Assembly (NCBI RefSeq): GCF_037482845.1
Contig: NZ_JBBHJW010000009.1
Coordinates: forward strand, 124,001-188,000
DNA from: Paucibacter_B soli
GTDB lineage: Bacteria; Pseudomonadota; Gammaproteobacteria; Burkholderiales; Burkholderiaceae_C
Direction: 5' to 3'
DNA: 64,000 bases
Every line of letters starts with the position of its first letter. Position 1 is the first letter of the stretch. Below the pieces are notes generated by a model. It was not told the origin of the DNA. It searched no databases and worked only from the letters and a program-made list of their open reading frames with translations. Shown here piece after piece: positions 24,173 to 32,709 of this stretch. The position numbers and the translations under genes are program-made.

Positions 24173-25726
24173 TTAGCGAACGGGGTTCACGATGTGCGGC
24201 GTGACTGTCACGAAAATTGTCTTGCGAGACTCTTTCGAGCTGTGCTGACCGCCTGTCAACGTGTTGATGAGCGCAGTCCCGGTGTTTCCAGAATCCTGAA
24301 AGTTTGCCAAGGCTTCACGCAACCCGTAGATGTAGGTTTCGCCAGATCGCAAATGAACACTCATCGGTAGAGAGCGACTCGAGCGCTGTGGCGTGCGGAT
24401 GGTCTGGCCGCCCGATGATGCTTCCTCGATTCGGTCGATGGAACTGACGTCCAGGACACCCTTCAGCAGGATGCCGTCGCCGCTCAGGACGATGGGCAAC
24501 ACGGTCATTGAGAAGCCTTCAGTGACGGTGGACTGCTTCAGTGAGGTCTGCGTGCCGGCGTTCGGAACCGAGCTGGTCGTGACTTCGCTGAGGTAGTTGA
24601 CCTCGCGCATTGAGTTCACAGGAACTGCCTCGCCCGACAGCACCATTTGCGAACTTTCGACGGCCACATTGGTGTTGCCCAATGTGCTGAGTGCATTCAG
24701 CATGAGTTGAGTGCCGGCGAACGGGCTAGTGGAGCCCTTACCCAACACTGCAGTCAGCGTGCCAGCAGCTGTGTTGGTGCCACCCGGTAGCGCCGAGGTG
24801 ATTCCAAGGTCCTTGGCCATCTTTGTGAAAGCCAGATCCCACTTCATACCGAAGTCACGTCCGCTTGTCGTGTCGACGGTATAGGCCCGGATTTCAAGCG
24901 CAACTTGACGTGTACGAGTTGCATTGAGGTCCTTGACGTAGCTTTCAACAGCAGCCAAGGTTGATGGGGTTCCAGTGACTGTGATCGATTGCGTCGATTC
25001 CGAAACGGTGAACGATCCGTCCTTGCCATCACGCGACATCAGGTTCTTGATGTCGTTTTGGAGGCCCTTCCAGAAGTCGAGTTTGACCGCGTACTTCAGA
25101 TCCTGGCCAGCAGAAGCGGATGAGGTTGCTCCCGTAGAACCGCCAGCCGCCCCCCCGGAACCACCAGTGCTGTTCCGATTCCCGACCTGGGCGCTCATGT
25201 CCGTCGTCCCGGGCAGAACAGCAATCTGGAACACCTGGGTATCAAATCGATAAATTTCGACCGACCCACCACGGTACTTCCAGCTCATGTTCTGCTGAGC
25301 GGTCAGCAGATTGAGCACCTGGCGGAGATCTCCTTCGCTGCGGAAACCCGCATTCAGAATTTTTTCTTCGACATCCTTCAGGACGTCGGGAGCAAACGAA
25401 AAGCGAAGGCCGGTTTCTCGGGACACCATGTTGGTGACATCGCGGAGGCTCGAACGCGTCTCGAATCCGATGCTCAGCGCTGAACGAAAGACGGCCGGCA
25501 GCTGTGCTTCCTTCAGTGAAACGGATCGCTTGTTGACCCAGATGCCATCGGACTCGATTACGCGCTGACTTGCTACCGGCTGAACGACGGCATCGAATTG
25601 CCGATTGACGTCGGAGGCTTTCGCCTGGCCTTCGTACTTGGCAATGGTGTGATCCACCACTGCGCAGCCGCCGAGCGTGCTGGCGACAAAGGCGATGATC
25701 GAAAGCTTGGTAAAAAGATTCATCAT
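24173..25726 (-). CDS. pilN: Type IVB pilus secretin lipoprotein (PilN-like)
   Basis: 517 aa. A lipoprotein signal with lipobox TLGGC (Cys about 21) is followed by an N-terminal secretin domain region. A Gly/Ser/Asn-rich loop lies at about 190-210, and the C-terminal secretin domain (about 330-510) carries the beta-rich pattern and the FVTVTPHIV ending. PilN forms the outer-membrane ring through which the thin pilus passes. The start has two consecutive Met codons. The gene lies between pilL and pilO, as in IncI plasmids. Confidence 0.9.
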   Translation of the reverse strand: MMNLFTKLSIIAFVASTLGGCAVVDHTIAKYEGQAKASDVNRQFDAVVQPVASQRVIESDGIWVNKRSVSLKEAQLPAVFRSALSIGFETRSSLRDVTNMVSRETGLRFSFAPDVLKDVEEKILNAGFRSEGDLRQVLNLLTAQQNMSWKYRGGSVEIYRFDTQVFQIAVLPGTTDMSAQVGNRNSTGGSGGAAGGSTGATSSASAGQDLKYAVKLDFWKGLQNDIKNLMSRDGKDGSFTVSESTQSITVTGTPSTLAAVESYVKDLNATRTRQVALEIRAYTVDTTSGRDFGMKWDLAFTKMAKDLGITSALPGGTNTAAGTLTAVLGKGSTSPFAGTQLMLNALSTLGNTNVAVESSQMVLSGEAVPVNSMREVNYLSEVTTSSVPNAGTQTSLKQSTVTEGFSMTVLPIVLSGDGILLKGVLDVSSIDRIEEASSGGQTIRTPQRSSRSLPMSVHLRSGETYIYGLREALANFQDSGNTGTALINTLTGGQHSSKESRKTIFVTVTPHIVNPVR

Positions 25727-25747
25727 TACTCCAGTTCGATGCAGCGC

Positions 25748-26854
25748 TTAGTGCGCGCTAGAGTTCTTGACCGTCGCCATGTCGCCAATCGCACTTGCGG
25801 GACCTCGGGCAGGCGTCACAACTTGTTTCTCGAATCCGGCCGGCTTGACGTCTGGAACCTGGTGAAGTCGAACTTCAACGACGCGATTGCCGCGGAAGAA
25901 CTCGATCTGCAAAGGAAAGTCGGCATCGCTGTAGGCAGTGATGACCTTGGCCATAGCTCCGGCAGAGCCCAGCAGTTCACCTGAAAACTCAACCTTGGCA
26001 TCGACTGGGTAGTCGATCACGCTGTCCCCATTCACTGCATTCCAGAGCAAGTTCCAACCGGCTGCGTTTGCCCAGCGACGCAGGTTTTCACGCAGCGTGT
26101 GCTCTGTCGACAAGACCCAGACCACCTCCTTCTTGGCTTCCGGAACCTTCGATGGCTCAACAGAGGCCGCAACAGCGGTTGCTGCTGCAACATTGGCGGC
26201 CTTCGTGGCGTCAGCCTTAGGCGCTTCAGAGGTCGCTCGAACCTCAACACCCTTGCCGGGACCTGCAACCAGTGGCTGGGTTACTTCTTCTTTCGGCGCC
26301 GGGGCAAAGAACATCACTTCGTGAGTCTTCCAGTCGACGTGAGCTCGCATGTCGCGATCTGCCAGCAGGCCGTGGAGAACCATCGGCCATGTGCGATTGC
26401 CACTCCAACTCACTATCTGATCGAGCTCCAGGTCCTGGTCAGAATAGGCGCCCCATCCGGTGGGAAGAATCTGGCGAAGTGCGTCTTCCAGGGTCACATT
26501 GCGACCCATACCCTTGATGGCTGGAAGCTCAGAAGGCAGCTCTCCGGACTGCGTGATTCGAGAGGTCAACTTCGACTCGAGGTCAATGCGCTGACGATTC
26601 ATTCGAGCCAGCCTATCCACCTTGGCTGAGGTGTCGACATTCCGACCGCCAGCGACAGCTGATTGCTGCGATTGAGCGTCCGCGTACTTGGAAACGGACG
26701 AAATCGGCTGCGCCTGGGCTGGCTTGGCAGCCACAGGCGGCGAGCTTTCAAAGAGAAAGCCAGCGTGCGCCATGCAATGCTGACCAAGCATGGCAACTGC
26801 CAGGCTGACCTGCAGCGCGATTGCGCTGAGACGGGGGGTAGTTCGCTGGTTCAT
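25748..26854 (-). CDS. pilL: PilL-like pilus protein with two TcpQ-type domains
   Basis: 368 aa from the ATG at 26854. The open frame runs a further 92 codons upstream, across the ParR-like gene on another frame, and is not coding there. A signal peptide ends near AHAG. A first small domain (about 110-180) contains VTLEDALRQILPTGWGAY and a WPMVLHGLLAD segment. The C-terminal domain (about 250-340) has TLRENLRRWANAAGWNLLW and ends in EVRLHQ. Both resemble the PilL/TcpQ C-terminal fold. It is the first recognisable pil gene, 16 bp after the ParR-like gene, and probably stabilises the secretin. Confidence 0.78.
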   Translation of the reverse strand: MNQRTTPRLSAIALQVSLAVAMLGQHCMAHAGFLFESSPPVAAKPAQAQPISSVSKYADAQSQQSAVAGGRNVDTSAKVDRLARMNRQRIDLESKLTSRITQSGELPSELPAIKGMGRNVTLEDALRQILPTGWGAYSDQDLELDQIVSWSGNRTWPMVLHGLLADRDMRAHVDWKTHEVMFFAPAPKEEVTQPLVAGPGKGVEVRATSEAPKADATKAANVAAATAVAASVEPSKVPEAKKEVVWVLSTEHTLRENLRRWANAAGWNLLWNAVNGDSVIDYPVDAKVEFSGELLGSAGAMAKVITAYSDADFPLQIEFFRGNRVVEVRLHQVPDVKPAGFEKQVVTPARGPASAIGDMATVKNSSAH

Positions 26855-26870
26855 TGAAGCTGCTCTCGTT

Positions 26871-27254
26871 TCAGTTCTTGCTTGACTTGCCTGTTGTGAA
26901 GAAGTCCTTAAGGACTCCTGCCGCCTTAATTGGGACTGCGATCTCATCGCCTTCGCCATCACTGCCAACTTCAGGCTGGCCTGAAGACGCCGGTGCTGGT
27001 GGTGCTGGTGCTGCCGGTGATCGCGCGATGGACGCGACCTTGTTCTCCATTGGTGCAGGAGACAAATCACGGACTGCCGGAGCAATCCTGGAAATGCCCG
27101 CCTGCTGTGCATCCAGTGCAGCCATCCCAAGCTCCAAGAGTTGCCGCAGGAACAGCCCCTTGCGATTGCGCGGGGTCTGGTTGTACGCGTCTAGCAGCCG
27201 CTGCTCAAAGGGGACTTCGTCACTCAAGCGAAGAGGAACAATCGTGACCCCCAT
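26871..27254 (-). CDS. ParR/StbB-like partner of the ParM-like ATPase (putative)
   Basis: 127 aa from the ATG at 27254, with AAGGGATAGG upstream. The N-terminal third (TIVPLRLSDEVPFEQRLLDAY, then KGLFLRQLLELGMAAL) has the short strand plus two helices expected of a ribbon-helix-helix adaptor. The rest is a flexible Pro/Ala/Asp-rich tail, as in ParR proteins that bind filament ends. It follows the ParM-like gene by 10 bp. DNA binding and centromere recognition are inferred from this pairing only. Confidence 0.6.
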   Translation of the reverse strand: MGVTIVPLRLSDEVPFEQRLLDAYNQTPRNRKGLFLRQLLELGMAALDAQQAGISRIAPAVRDLSPAPMENKVASIARSPAAPAPPAPASSGQPEVGSDGEGDEIAVPIKAAGVLKDFFTTGKSSKN

Positions 27255-27264
27255 CACCTATCCC

Positions 27265-28284
27265 TTACAGGCTCAGGAATTTTGCGAAGCCACGAGCGTT
27301 GGCCAACTCCGGCTGAGCGGGAATCGACACGTTCGGGTAGCTCTTGGCTACGTCCTTGAACAGGTAGGCACCGCCGCCAACCAGCAGGAATCGGTCCACA
27401 TCGGGTGACTTGCCCAGGCGACGACTCACCTCGCGAAGCACAGTGTCAGTGCCGCGCCCGACGGCTGCATCGATCTCAGCGCCGATGTCATGCATCTTGC
27501 CGTACACCTTGATCTGGCGGTCGCGCAATGCCTTCTCGACCATGGCGCTGGGGATGTCAACGCCGAAACGAGCTTGCAGGGCAACGGCGACGTCCCCCAC
27601 GACATCCAGGACGCCGATATCGGCCGAACCGCATCGCGCGTGATCGATGCGCCGTCCCGGCAGAACAACTGCCGAGTCGGTGGTGCGACCACCAATGTCG
27701 ATGATCGCGACGGTCTCATTGGGATCAGCTCGCAGGTTACCCTTGTCATCGACAGCGTAGTCCACCCATGCGGCCAAGCCTTCAGGATAGACCTCGTGAC
27801 GCACAATGATCGCGGTGTCGCTGTCGTCCATAGCGCGAACAGCTACCTCGAGGGACTGCTTCTTGCGGTCAATCAGGACTTGATTCGGCTCGCCACCCTT
27901 GTAATACCAGCCCAGCGGTAGGCCAGTAGCGATGACCACTTCCTTTCCGCCCAGGCCAGCCGTGCGAAGAGCATGGTGAATGATGACGCGATTCATCGGC
28001 GACGTCGGATAGTCGTCGAAGCGAGCTGACTCTGCATCGGCCAGGTCGCCCACGGTGAACTGCACGCCAGCCGTGTCATAGCAAGGAATTACCGAGCCTT
28101 CCGTAGCGTCGCCGCCGATCACCGTCGTGCCTTGGATGCCAGATCGAGCACGGCTCGGCATGACGAAGGTGCGAGGCGCTTGACCCGGATCCATGATAAC
28201 GAGGTCGGTTGCAGCATTCCCATCGTCGCAGCCGACGAAGATTTGGCCCTGTGCCTTGGCTGCGGTATCTGTCTTCTTGCTCAT
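27265..28284 (-). CDS. parM: ParM/StbA-like actin-family ATPase
   Basis: 339 aa from the ATG at 28284 with GGAG upstream. Actin-fold signatures are visible: phosphate-1 loop IFVGCDDGNAATDLV (15-29), phosphate-2 AIIDIGGRTTDS (about 210) and the adenosine loop LLVGGGAYLF (about 305). StbA/ParM forms filaments that push sister plasmids apart. A shared-family promoter precedes it and the gene runs on into a ParR-like gene and the pil operon without a terminator. In type IVA pili the actin-like PilM joins the pilus base, so a pilus role is an alternative to partition. Confidence 0.85.
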   Translation of the reverse strand: MSKKTDTAAKAQGQIFVGCDDGNAATDLVIMDPGQAPRTFVMPSRARSGIQGTTVIGGDATEGSVIPCYDTAGVQFTVGDLADAESARFDDYPTSPMNRVIIHHALRTAGLGGKEVVIATGLPLGWYYKGGEPNQVLIDRKKQSLEVAVRAMDDSDTAIIVRHEVYPEGLAAWVDYAVDDKGNLRADPNETVAIIDIGGRTTDSAVVLPGRRIDHARCGSADIGVLDVVGDVAVALQARFGVDIPSAMVEKALRDRQIKVYGKMHDIGAEIDAAVGRGTDTVLREVSRRLGKSPDVDRFLLVGGGAYLFKDVAKSYPNVSIPAQPELANARGFAKFLSL

Positions 28285-28328
28285 GTTGAATCTCCGTGAA
28301 CGTGGCACTCTAGCCGTGCATAGCATAT

Positions 28329-28357
28329 ATGATACACCATTGGTGTTCAGTTGTCCA
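28329..28357 (-). promoter_or_regulatory. Promoter of the parM-parR-pil unit
   Basis: -35 TGGACA (28352-28357), 17-nt spacer and -10 TATCAT (28329-28334) on the minus strand, inside the end of the upstream traK gene. A second candidate -10 TATGCT lies at 28322-28327. It is a weaker member of the shared family. Confidence 0.6.
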
Positions 28358-28625
28358 GTCGTTTGCTGAACATCGACTTGCGTCGCTTCACCTGCTTGCC
28401 TGCGATCCATGCTCGAACCGCCAGCAATGCCACCGGCGGCGAGTATCCAAAGTTCTCGATTACCGTCATCACGGCAATCGTGGATACCAAAACGCCAAGC
28501 GTCCACCAACGGATATGCAGCAAAAACAGCATCAAAGGGACTGCAACGTATGCGCTCATGAAGAAGAGCCGAGCTGCGCGAGCGGACTCCCTCCAGAACC
28601 CCTGAAGAATCTTGAAGCCCTTCAT
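28347..28625 (-). CDS. traK: IcmT/TraK-like conjugation membrane protein
   Basis: 92 aa. The segment FWRESARAARLFFMSAYVAV followed by FLLHIRWWT is the hallmark of IcmT/TraK. Two membrane helices cover about 23-40 and 42-62. IcmT is a small inner-membrane component of Dot/Icm-type secretion and of IncI transfer. It follows traJ by 3 bp, completing a traH-I-J-K block in the same order as R64. Confidence 0.88.
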   Translation of the reverse strand: MKGFKILQGFWRESARAARLFFMSAYVAVPLMLFLLHIRWWTLGVLVSTIAVMTVIENFGYSPPVALLAVRAWIAGKQVKRRKSMFSKRLDN

Positions 28626-28628
28626 CGA

Positions 28629-29849
28629 TCAATCTCCTCCGAATCCGATATCTTCAATTAGGTCGGACCGCGACTCACGTTCGAAGATGCTCATGTAGTC
28701 GGCCGAAATGTGTCCGGCATCGAACGCTCGCTGGGCGGCGCTCAGCATGGTCTGGCCACGCTTCTCAACTAGCTTCGACACAACGTGAACTGCTTCACGA
28801 AGCGATGAAACCACCCGAAGATGATCCCGCACGGTCTGGTCGAAAGGTAGAAACTCGCGCAAGGCGACTCGTCCCTTGCCGTCGGCCCGCGGAACCAGGC
28901 GCTGGACAACAATCATGCGCAAGGCCTCCGAGAGCTCGAAGACCTTTGTCATCCGCTCAGATGGAGGGAACATGTTGGCCAGACGGGAGATCGTCTGTGC
29001 CACCGAGTCGGCATGTACCGTTGTGTATACCGTGTGACCTGTCTGCGATGCTTCGAGCGAAGCGCTTACGGTTTCGCCATCACGGGTCTCGCCGACCAGA
29101 ATGATCTTTGGAGCGCGACGAAGAGTGTTTCGGACACCGCGTGCAAAAGACTTTAGATGGCGAGGGATCTCGTGTTGACTAACGATAGTTGTGGCGCGGT
29201 CGATGTCGTCGTAGGTGAACTCAATCGGCGCTTCGAGGGTAATGATTTTCTTGTGCGAATCCGGATCCTCGATGATCTTGCGCATTCCGCCAGCCAGGAG
29301 GGTGGACTTGCCAGACCCTGTCGGGCCGACAACGCAAACCATCCCCTGCTCGGGGAAGAAGCTTTCAACGATACCTTCTTCGATGCCCATCTCGGACAGT
29401 CGCATGGGGGTCGACTTGATGCTCCGGCATGTGATCTGCATGCCATTCTCGTCACCGCGGGCCCAACAGCCGGTGATATTCACCCGGAAGCCCATCTTCT
29501 CGACCTTCGGGGTTGAGCCATTGACACCAGGCGTTCGGATCACAACAGGATGCCTGGTGTCGATATCCTCGCCACTCCGGATCCGTGACACGCCGGCGGA
29601 TCCATAGATGTAATTGGTGATGAGCTCGATCTCGTTGCTATTGAACGAGCGCTTCGTCAGGCGAATGTTATTGCCGTCGATGTAAGCGAAGACAGGCTCT
29701 TCAGTCTGGAGTGTTATGTCTGATGCCCCCTTTCTCGTTGCGTGAATGAGCAAGTTGTCGAAGTCTTCCTTCTGAAAGGAACGGGGCTCATCGGGAAAGC
29801 CGAACTCAGGGATGTAACCGGGCCAGGGGTTGCTGAAGAGGGAGCTCAT
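28629..29849 (-). CDS. traJ: DotB/TraJ secretion ATPase
   Basis: 406 aa. A PilT/VirB11-related hexameric ATPase of MPF-I systems. Walker A is GPTGSGKST (175-183), followed by the Asp box TLEAPIEF, Walker B ILVGETRDG and the His box TTVHADS. The N-terminal domain contains GASDITLQTEEPVFAYIDG, as in DotB. It energises substrate transfer or assembly through the Dot/Icm channel at the inner membrane. Its ATG overlaps the traI stop by 4 bp. Confidence 0.93.
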   Translation of the reverse strand: MSSLFSNPWPGYIPEFGFPDEPRSFQKEDFDNLLIHATRKGASDITLQTEEPVFAYIDGNNIRLTKRSFNSNEIELITNYIYGSAGVSRIRSGEDIDTRHPVVIRTPGVNGSTPKVEKMGFRVNITGCWARGDENGMQITCRSIKSTPMRLSEMGIEEGIVESFFPEQGMVCVVGPTGSGKSTLLAGGMRKIIEDPDSHKKIITLEAPIEFTYDDIDRATTIVSQHEIPRHLKSFARGVRNTLRRAPKIILVGETRDGETVSASLEASQTGHTVYTTVHADSVAQTISRLANMFPPSERMTKVFELSEALRMIVVQRLVPRADGKGRVALREFLPFDQTVRDHLRVVSSLREAVHVVSKLVEKRGQTMLSAAQRAFDAGHISADYMSIFERESRSDLIEDIGFGGD

Positions 29850-30751
29850 CGACCTTTGTCCTTGACCATGCCGGAAGCTTGCGCCTCTTTCAGCATGCGC
29901 GCAGCCAGTTCAGGGTCGGCTGCGCTCCGAAGTCGGTCGGCTGTGCCGCTGCGGGCATTGCCGTTCCACTTTGTCGGGTCCCCAACAAAGTCCGGGGATG
30001 CGGTGATGCGAAGGAAAACTTCTCCAACATGCATCGATCCATCGTCTGCACGAATGACACCCTGGCGAGTCGAGGCAACATATGGTTTGGTCACCATGCC
30101 CGCCTCCAGCATTTGGTGGTATTTCACCATTCCAAGGAAATCGCGCTGCAAGCGGGCGAAGTTCTCTTTCAGGATGCTGTCTGCCTGATCGCTGCCTAGC
30201 TTGAACCCCTCTTCAACGGCCGTCTTCCACAGGTTTCGCTCTTGATCGTTCTGAGGCGAGACTGCGGCAACCACGTTCTTGTCGAACTCGTAGCCCATCA
30301 TCAGATAGGCGCGCCAAGTGGGTGGGGCGTACGAAAAACGGGCCTGCTGCTCGATGCGAAACACTTTGCCGATTACACGCAGCAAGTCGTCGTTACTCTG
30401 ATCGTAGACGTCAGAAGTTTCCGACAACACGGGAGGGACGACATTACCCTCCATGAGTAGAGCCTGAAAGTTGTAAATAACGTCTAGCTGATGCGCCTGA
30501 CGATCCAGCCTGGCAAGGTTCTCATAGGAGCGGCGCGCAAGACCAGCCTGTGCTCCAAATGTGACCGCTGTTTCGCGGATAGCGTTGAACCGAATCGATG
30601 GCATCCCTGCGGCTTCTGGGGATGCGGGATTCTCGCGAAGGATCTCGTCCAGGCCCATCGGAGGCTTTGATGCCGCCTGCGCTTGGGCCGACACTGCCAC
30701 GATCATGGTCAGTGCTGCGCACGCAAGGTGGTGGTTCAGGCGAAAATTCAT
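29846..30751 (-). CDS. traI: DotC/TraI outer-membrane core protein
   Basis: 301 aa with a signal peptide (about 1-27, AQA-QAA region). The body carries DotC family blocks: RFNAIRETAVTFGAQAGLARR, FRIEQQARFSYAPPTWRAYL and FARLQRDFLGMVKYHQML. With DotD and DotH it forms the outer-membrane core complex. Legionella DotC is a lipoprotein; here the signal region has no evident lipobox Cys. The gene follows traH by 10 bp. Confidence 0.9.
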   Translation of the reverse strand: MNFRLNHHLACAALTMIVAVSAQAQAASKPPMGLDEILRENPASPEAAGMPSIRFNAIRETAVTFGAQAGLARRSYENLARLDRQAHQLDVIYNFQALLMEGNVVPPVLSETSDVYDQSNDDLLRVIGKVFRIEQQARFSYAPPTWRAYLMMGYEFDKNVVAAVSPQNDQERNLWKTAVEEGFKLGSDQADSILKENFARLQRDFLGMVKYHQMLEAGMVTKPYVASTRQGVIRADDGSMHVGEVFLRITASPDFVGDPTKWNGNARSGTADRLRSAADPELAARMLKEAQASGMVKDKGR

Positions 30752-30761
30752 GCTCTAGGCC

Positions 30762-31424
30762 TCAGCGCTGGAGGTAACGGACGCTGATAGTCCGATTCGA
30801 TTCCGACACCAGAATGTCCGCCGACGTCCCAGCAATCGCCCCAATGTCTCGGAGCAGGTCGAAAGCGGAGCGGTTGTCTGCGCTGATACTGATAACGACT
30901 GGCACGACGCGGAAGCCAGTCGCCGCACCCATCTGCCAGCCAGCCTCTTGGGCAACGCGACTCAGCAACTGTTCCAACTCTCCGGTCCATCGAACCGTAA
31001 TGAGTCGTTCAAGTCCTGCAGGCGGGACGGACAGAAGGCCACCCGAAGCGACCACGCCAGATGAACCTGCAATGATGGACTGCCCAACTTGAGGTGTGTA
31101 TTGAAATGCGGGTGCTCTCGGCGCATCAGCATCAACGGCAATTGCGCTGCCGCGGGCAGCCATGCTCAATGCCCGCGGAGGGTTGACCTGTGTGGGTTGC
31201 GGGGCGGGCGCGCTCACTTCGCGCGTCGGCTTTTGAGCCGCAACAACACGAGAAGAGCCGGAGGCCTCGGACAGCTCTCGCAAGGCCTGAGTCGCGACGG
31301 CCGCATTGCTTGCGATCAGACCATCCACAGGGTCCCGCTCGATCAATGCCGGGGCAGGCGACGTAGCGCAGCCTGCAAGGCCGAGAATAGCCATAGCGAG
31401 AAGTAGTGAAGAATGACGTTTCAT
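30762..31424 (-). CDS. traH: DotD/TraH outer-membrane lipoprotein
   Basis: 220 aa from the ATG at 31424; the frame upstream lies before the promoter. The lipoprotein signal MAILGLAGC has its Cys near residue 20. A Pro/Ala-rich linker leads to a C-terminal domain (about 130-218) with LITVRWTGELEQLLSRVAQEAGW and ISADNRSAFDLLRDIG, the secretin-N0-like fold of DotD. It is first in the traH-I-J-K unit and should be the lipid-anchored partner of DotC and DotH. Confidence 0.88.
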   Translation of the reverse strand: MKRHSSLLLAMAILGLAGCATSPAPALIERDPVDGLIASNAAVATQALRELSEASGSSRVVAAQKPTREVSAPAPQPTQVNPPRALSMAARGSAIAVDADAPRAPAFQYTPQVGQSIIAGSSGVVASGGLLSVPPAGLERLITVRWTGELEQLLSRVAQEAGWQMGAATGFRVVPVVISISADNRSAFDLLRDIGAIAGTSADILVSESNRTISVRYLQR

Positions 31425-31460
31425 CAATGCGTCCTGAGTTTTGCTCGGTGACTGTGTTCT

Positions 31461-31502
31461 AGATATCACATACAGTATAGCGCAATCGTTGCAAGTTGAC
31501 AA
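31461..31502 (-). promoter_or_regulatory. Promoter and operator-like site of traH-K
   Basis: -35 TTGTCA (31497-31502), 17-nt spacer and -10 TATACT (31474-31479) on the minus strand. TATGTGATATCT lies just downstream at 31461-31472, over the expected start site. Here the shared sequence is separate from the -10, which suggests it is a protein-binding site and not merely promoter sequence. Confidence 0.7.
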
Positions 31503-31586
31503 GTCTCGTTGATTTCCATTGAGCTCGCGAATCAGCAAAGAACATGTATCAATGGCGCCAATTGCTGACAAGCAATGGCCACTTCG

Positions 31587-31615
31587 TTGATGAATGCGAA
31601 CGTGTATGGTATATT
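31587..31615 (+). promoter_or_regulatory. Promoter of the plus-strand recombinase
   Basis: -35 TTGATG (31587-31592), 17-nt spacer and -10 TATATT (31610-31615). The spacer reads GCGAACGTGTATGG, matching the promoter at 2432-2460. The expected start is about 6 nt before the ATG at 31628, so the mRNA may be nearly leaderless. Confidence 0.7.
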
Positions 31616-31627
31616 TCCGTCACCATC

Positions 31628-32695
31628 ATGTCAACGACGCGCTACTCAAACGTAATCCCTGTACAGCTTGAAGACAATGCTCGGGCTGCCAAGATAACGC
31701 GCTCGCCTCAGACAGAGATGAGCTACCTTCGCCGGGCAATGTTGTTTGAGGCCTCAACGGCCAAAGTTCTCTCCATTGCCAACCCGTCAGCCCAAGTTAT
31801 CGCTGCTCATGCCCTTGAGATGCGCGCCGAATGGTCAAAGTCATCATGGCGCCAAATGAAAGCGTCGCTGATCTTTCGCTTCGAGGCCATGGGTACTCAG
31901 GCGGCTGCAGATGCCGTCATGCTTTTGCGTGAAGGTCATCAATCCGTCTGCGCAAAGAGTTCCACACGGACCTCTGGTCGCCGAGCCAAGTCTGTCGGGG
32001 ACGATGCGTTTCAGGCTGTTGTGAAGCGTGTCATGAAGTCCGCGAGTGAGTTCAGTTCAATCTTGTCTACATGGCTGCTCTTGGGTTCGCGAATCGGCCT
32101 GCGTCCGCACGAATGGGGTCAGGCCGAGCTCATCTATGCCGAGGCCAAGGACGTTGGCGACACCGGGGAGACTCGCGAGTCCGCCCTGCCCTACCTCCGG
32201 ATTCGAAATGCCAAGAACACCAATGGGCGGTCCCATGGTCAGTATCGGCACCTCAACCTTTCGGCTCTCGATCCGAAGCTGATTGCCGTGGTGTCGGACT
32301 TCGCCAAGCTCATGACCGGTGTCACCGAGTCGGGCGAGTACCCGCGCATCTACGAGGGGTGCCGAAAGCTGCTGTTCAGGATCAACTCCGATCTGAACAG
32401 GAAGAACTCCAAGCGCTGGGTCCAGCTTTACAGCACGCGTCACAAATTCTCCTCCGAAGCGAAGAAGCAGTTGTCCCGTGAGGAAGTGGCGGCGCTGATG
32501 GGCCATGCCACCAACAAGACAGGCGGCGAGCACTATGGCCGCCGGATCAGCGCGACCGGAACATTGGGCCCAAGGCCGATTGCCTCTGAGGTTGCTCGCG
32601 TCCGCATCGTGCGTCAGGCACAGGCTCGGCATAACGCGCGGAGCAGCCCGAGCGCGACGGGGCCGGACACCAAGCCCGAAACCCCGGGCACCTAA
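31628..32695 (+). CDS. Tyrosine recombinase/integrase
   Basis: 355 aa from the ATG at 31628; the longer frame would start upstream of the promoter. Catalytic signatures are the box I Arg in LGSRIGLRPHEW, box II LYSTRHKFSS (Tyr at the usual His position, Arg kept), the His in LMGHATNK and the nucleophile Tyr in GEHYGRR. The tail is Arg/Pro-rich. It is transcribed divergently from traH and opposite to the neighbouring HipA-like gene, at the edge of an 8-kb block of non-transfer genes. It could be an integrase for that block or a dimer-resolution enzyme; no attachment site is evident. Confidence 0.78.
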   Translation: MSTTRYSNVIPVQLEDNARAAKITRSPQTEMSYLRRAMLFEASTAKVLSIANPSAQVIAAHALEMRAEWSKSSWRQMKASLIFRFEAMGTQAAADAVMLLREGHQSVCAKSSTRTSGRRAKSVGDDAFQAVVKRVMKSASEFSSILSTWLLLGSRIGLRPHEWGQAELIYAEAKDVGDTGETRESALPYLRIRNAKNTNGRSHGQYRHLNLSALDPKLIAVVSDFAKLMTGVTESGEYPRIYEGCRKLLFRINSDLNRKNSKRWVQLYSTRHKFSSEAKKQLSREEVAALMGHATNKTGGEHYGRRISATGTLGPRPIASEVARVRIVRQAQARHNARSSPSATGPDTKPETPGT

Positions 32696-32709
32696 AAGCC
32701 TCCAGGCTC

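Noticed and set aside
17724..27254. Shufflon or pilV tip-adhesin recombination system
   Set aside because: No pilV, rci or invertible repeats are present in the window, although the other IncI-type pil genes are.
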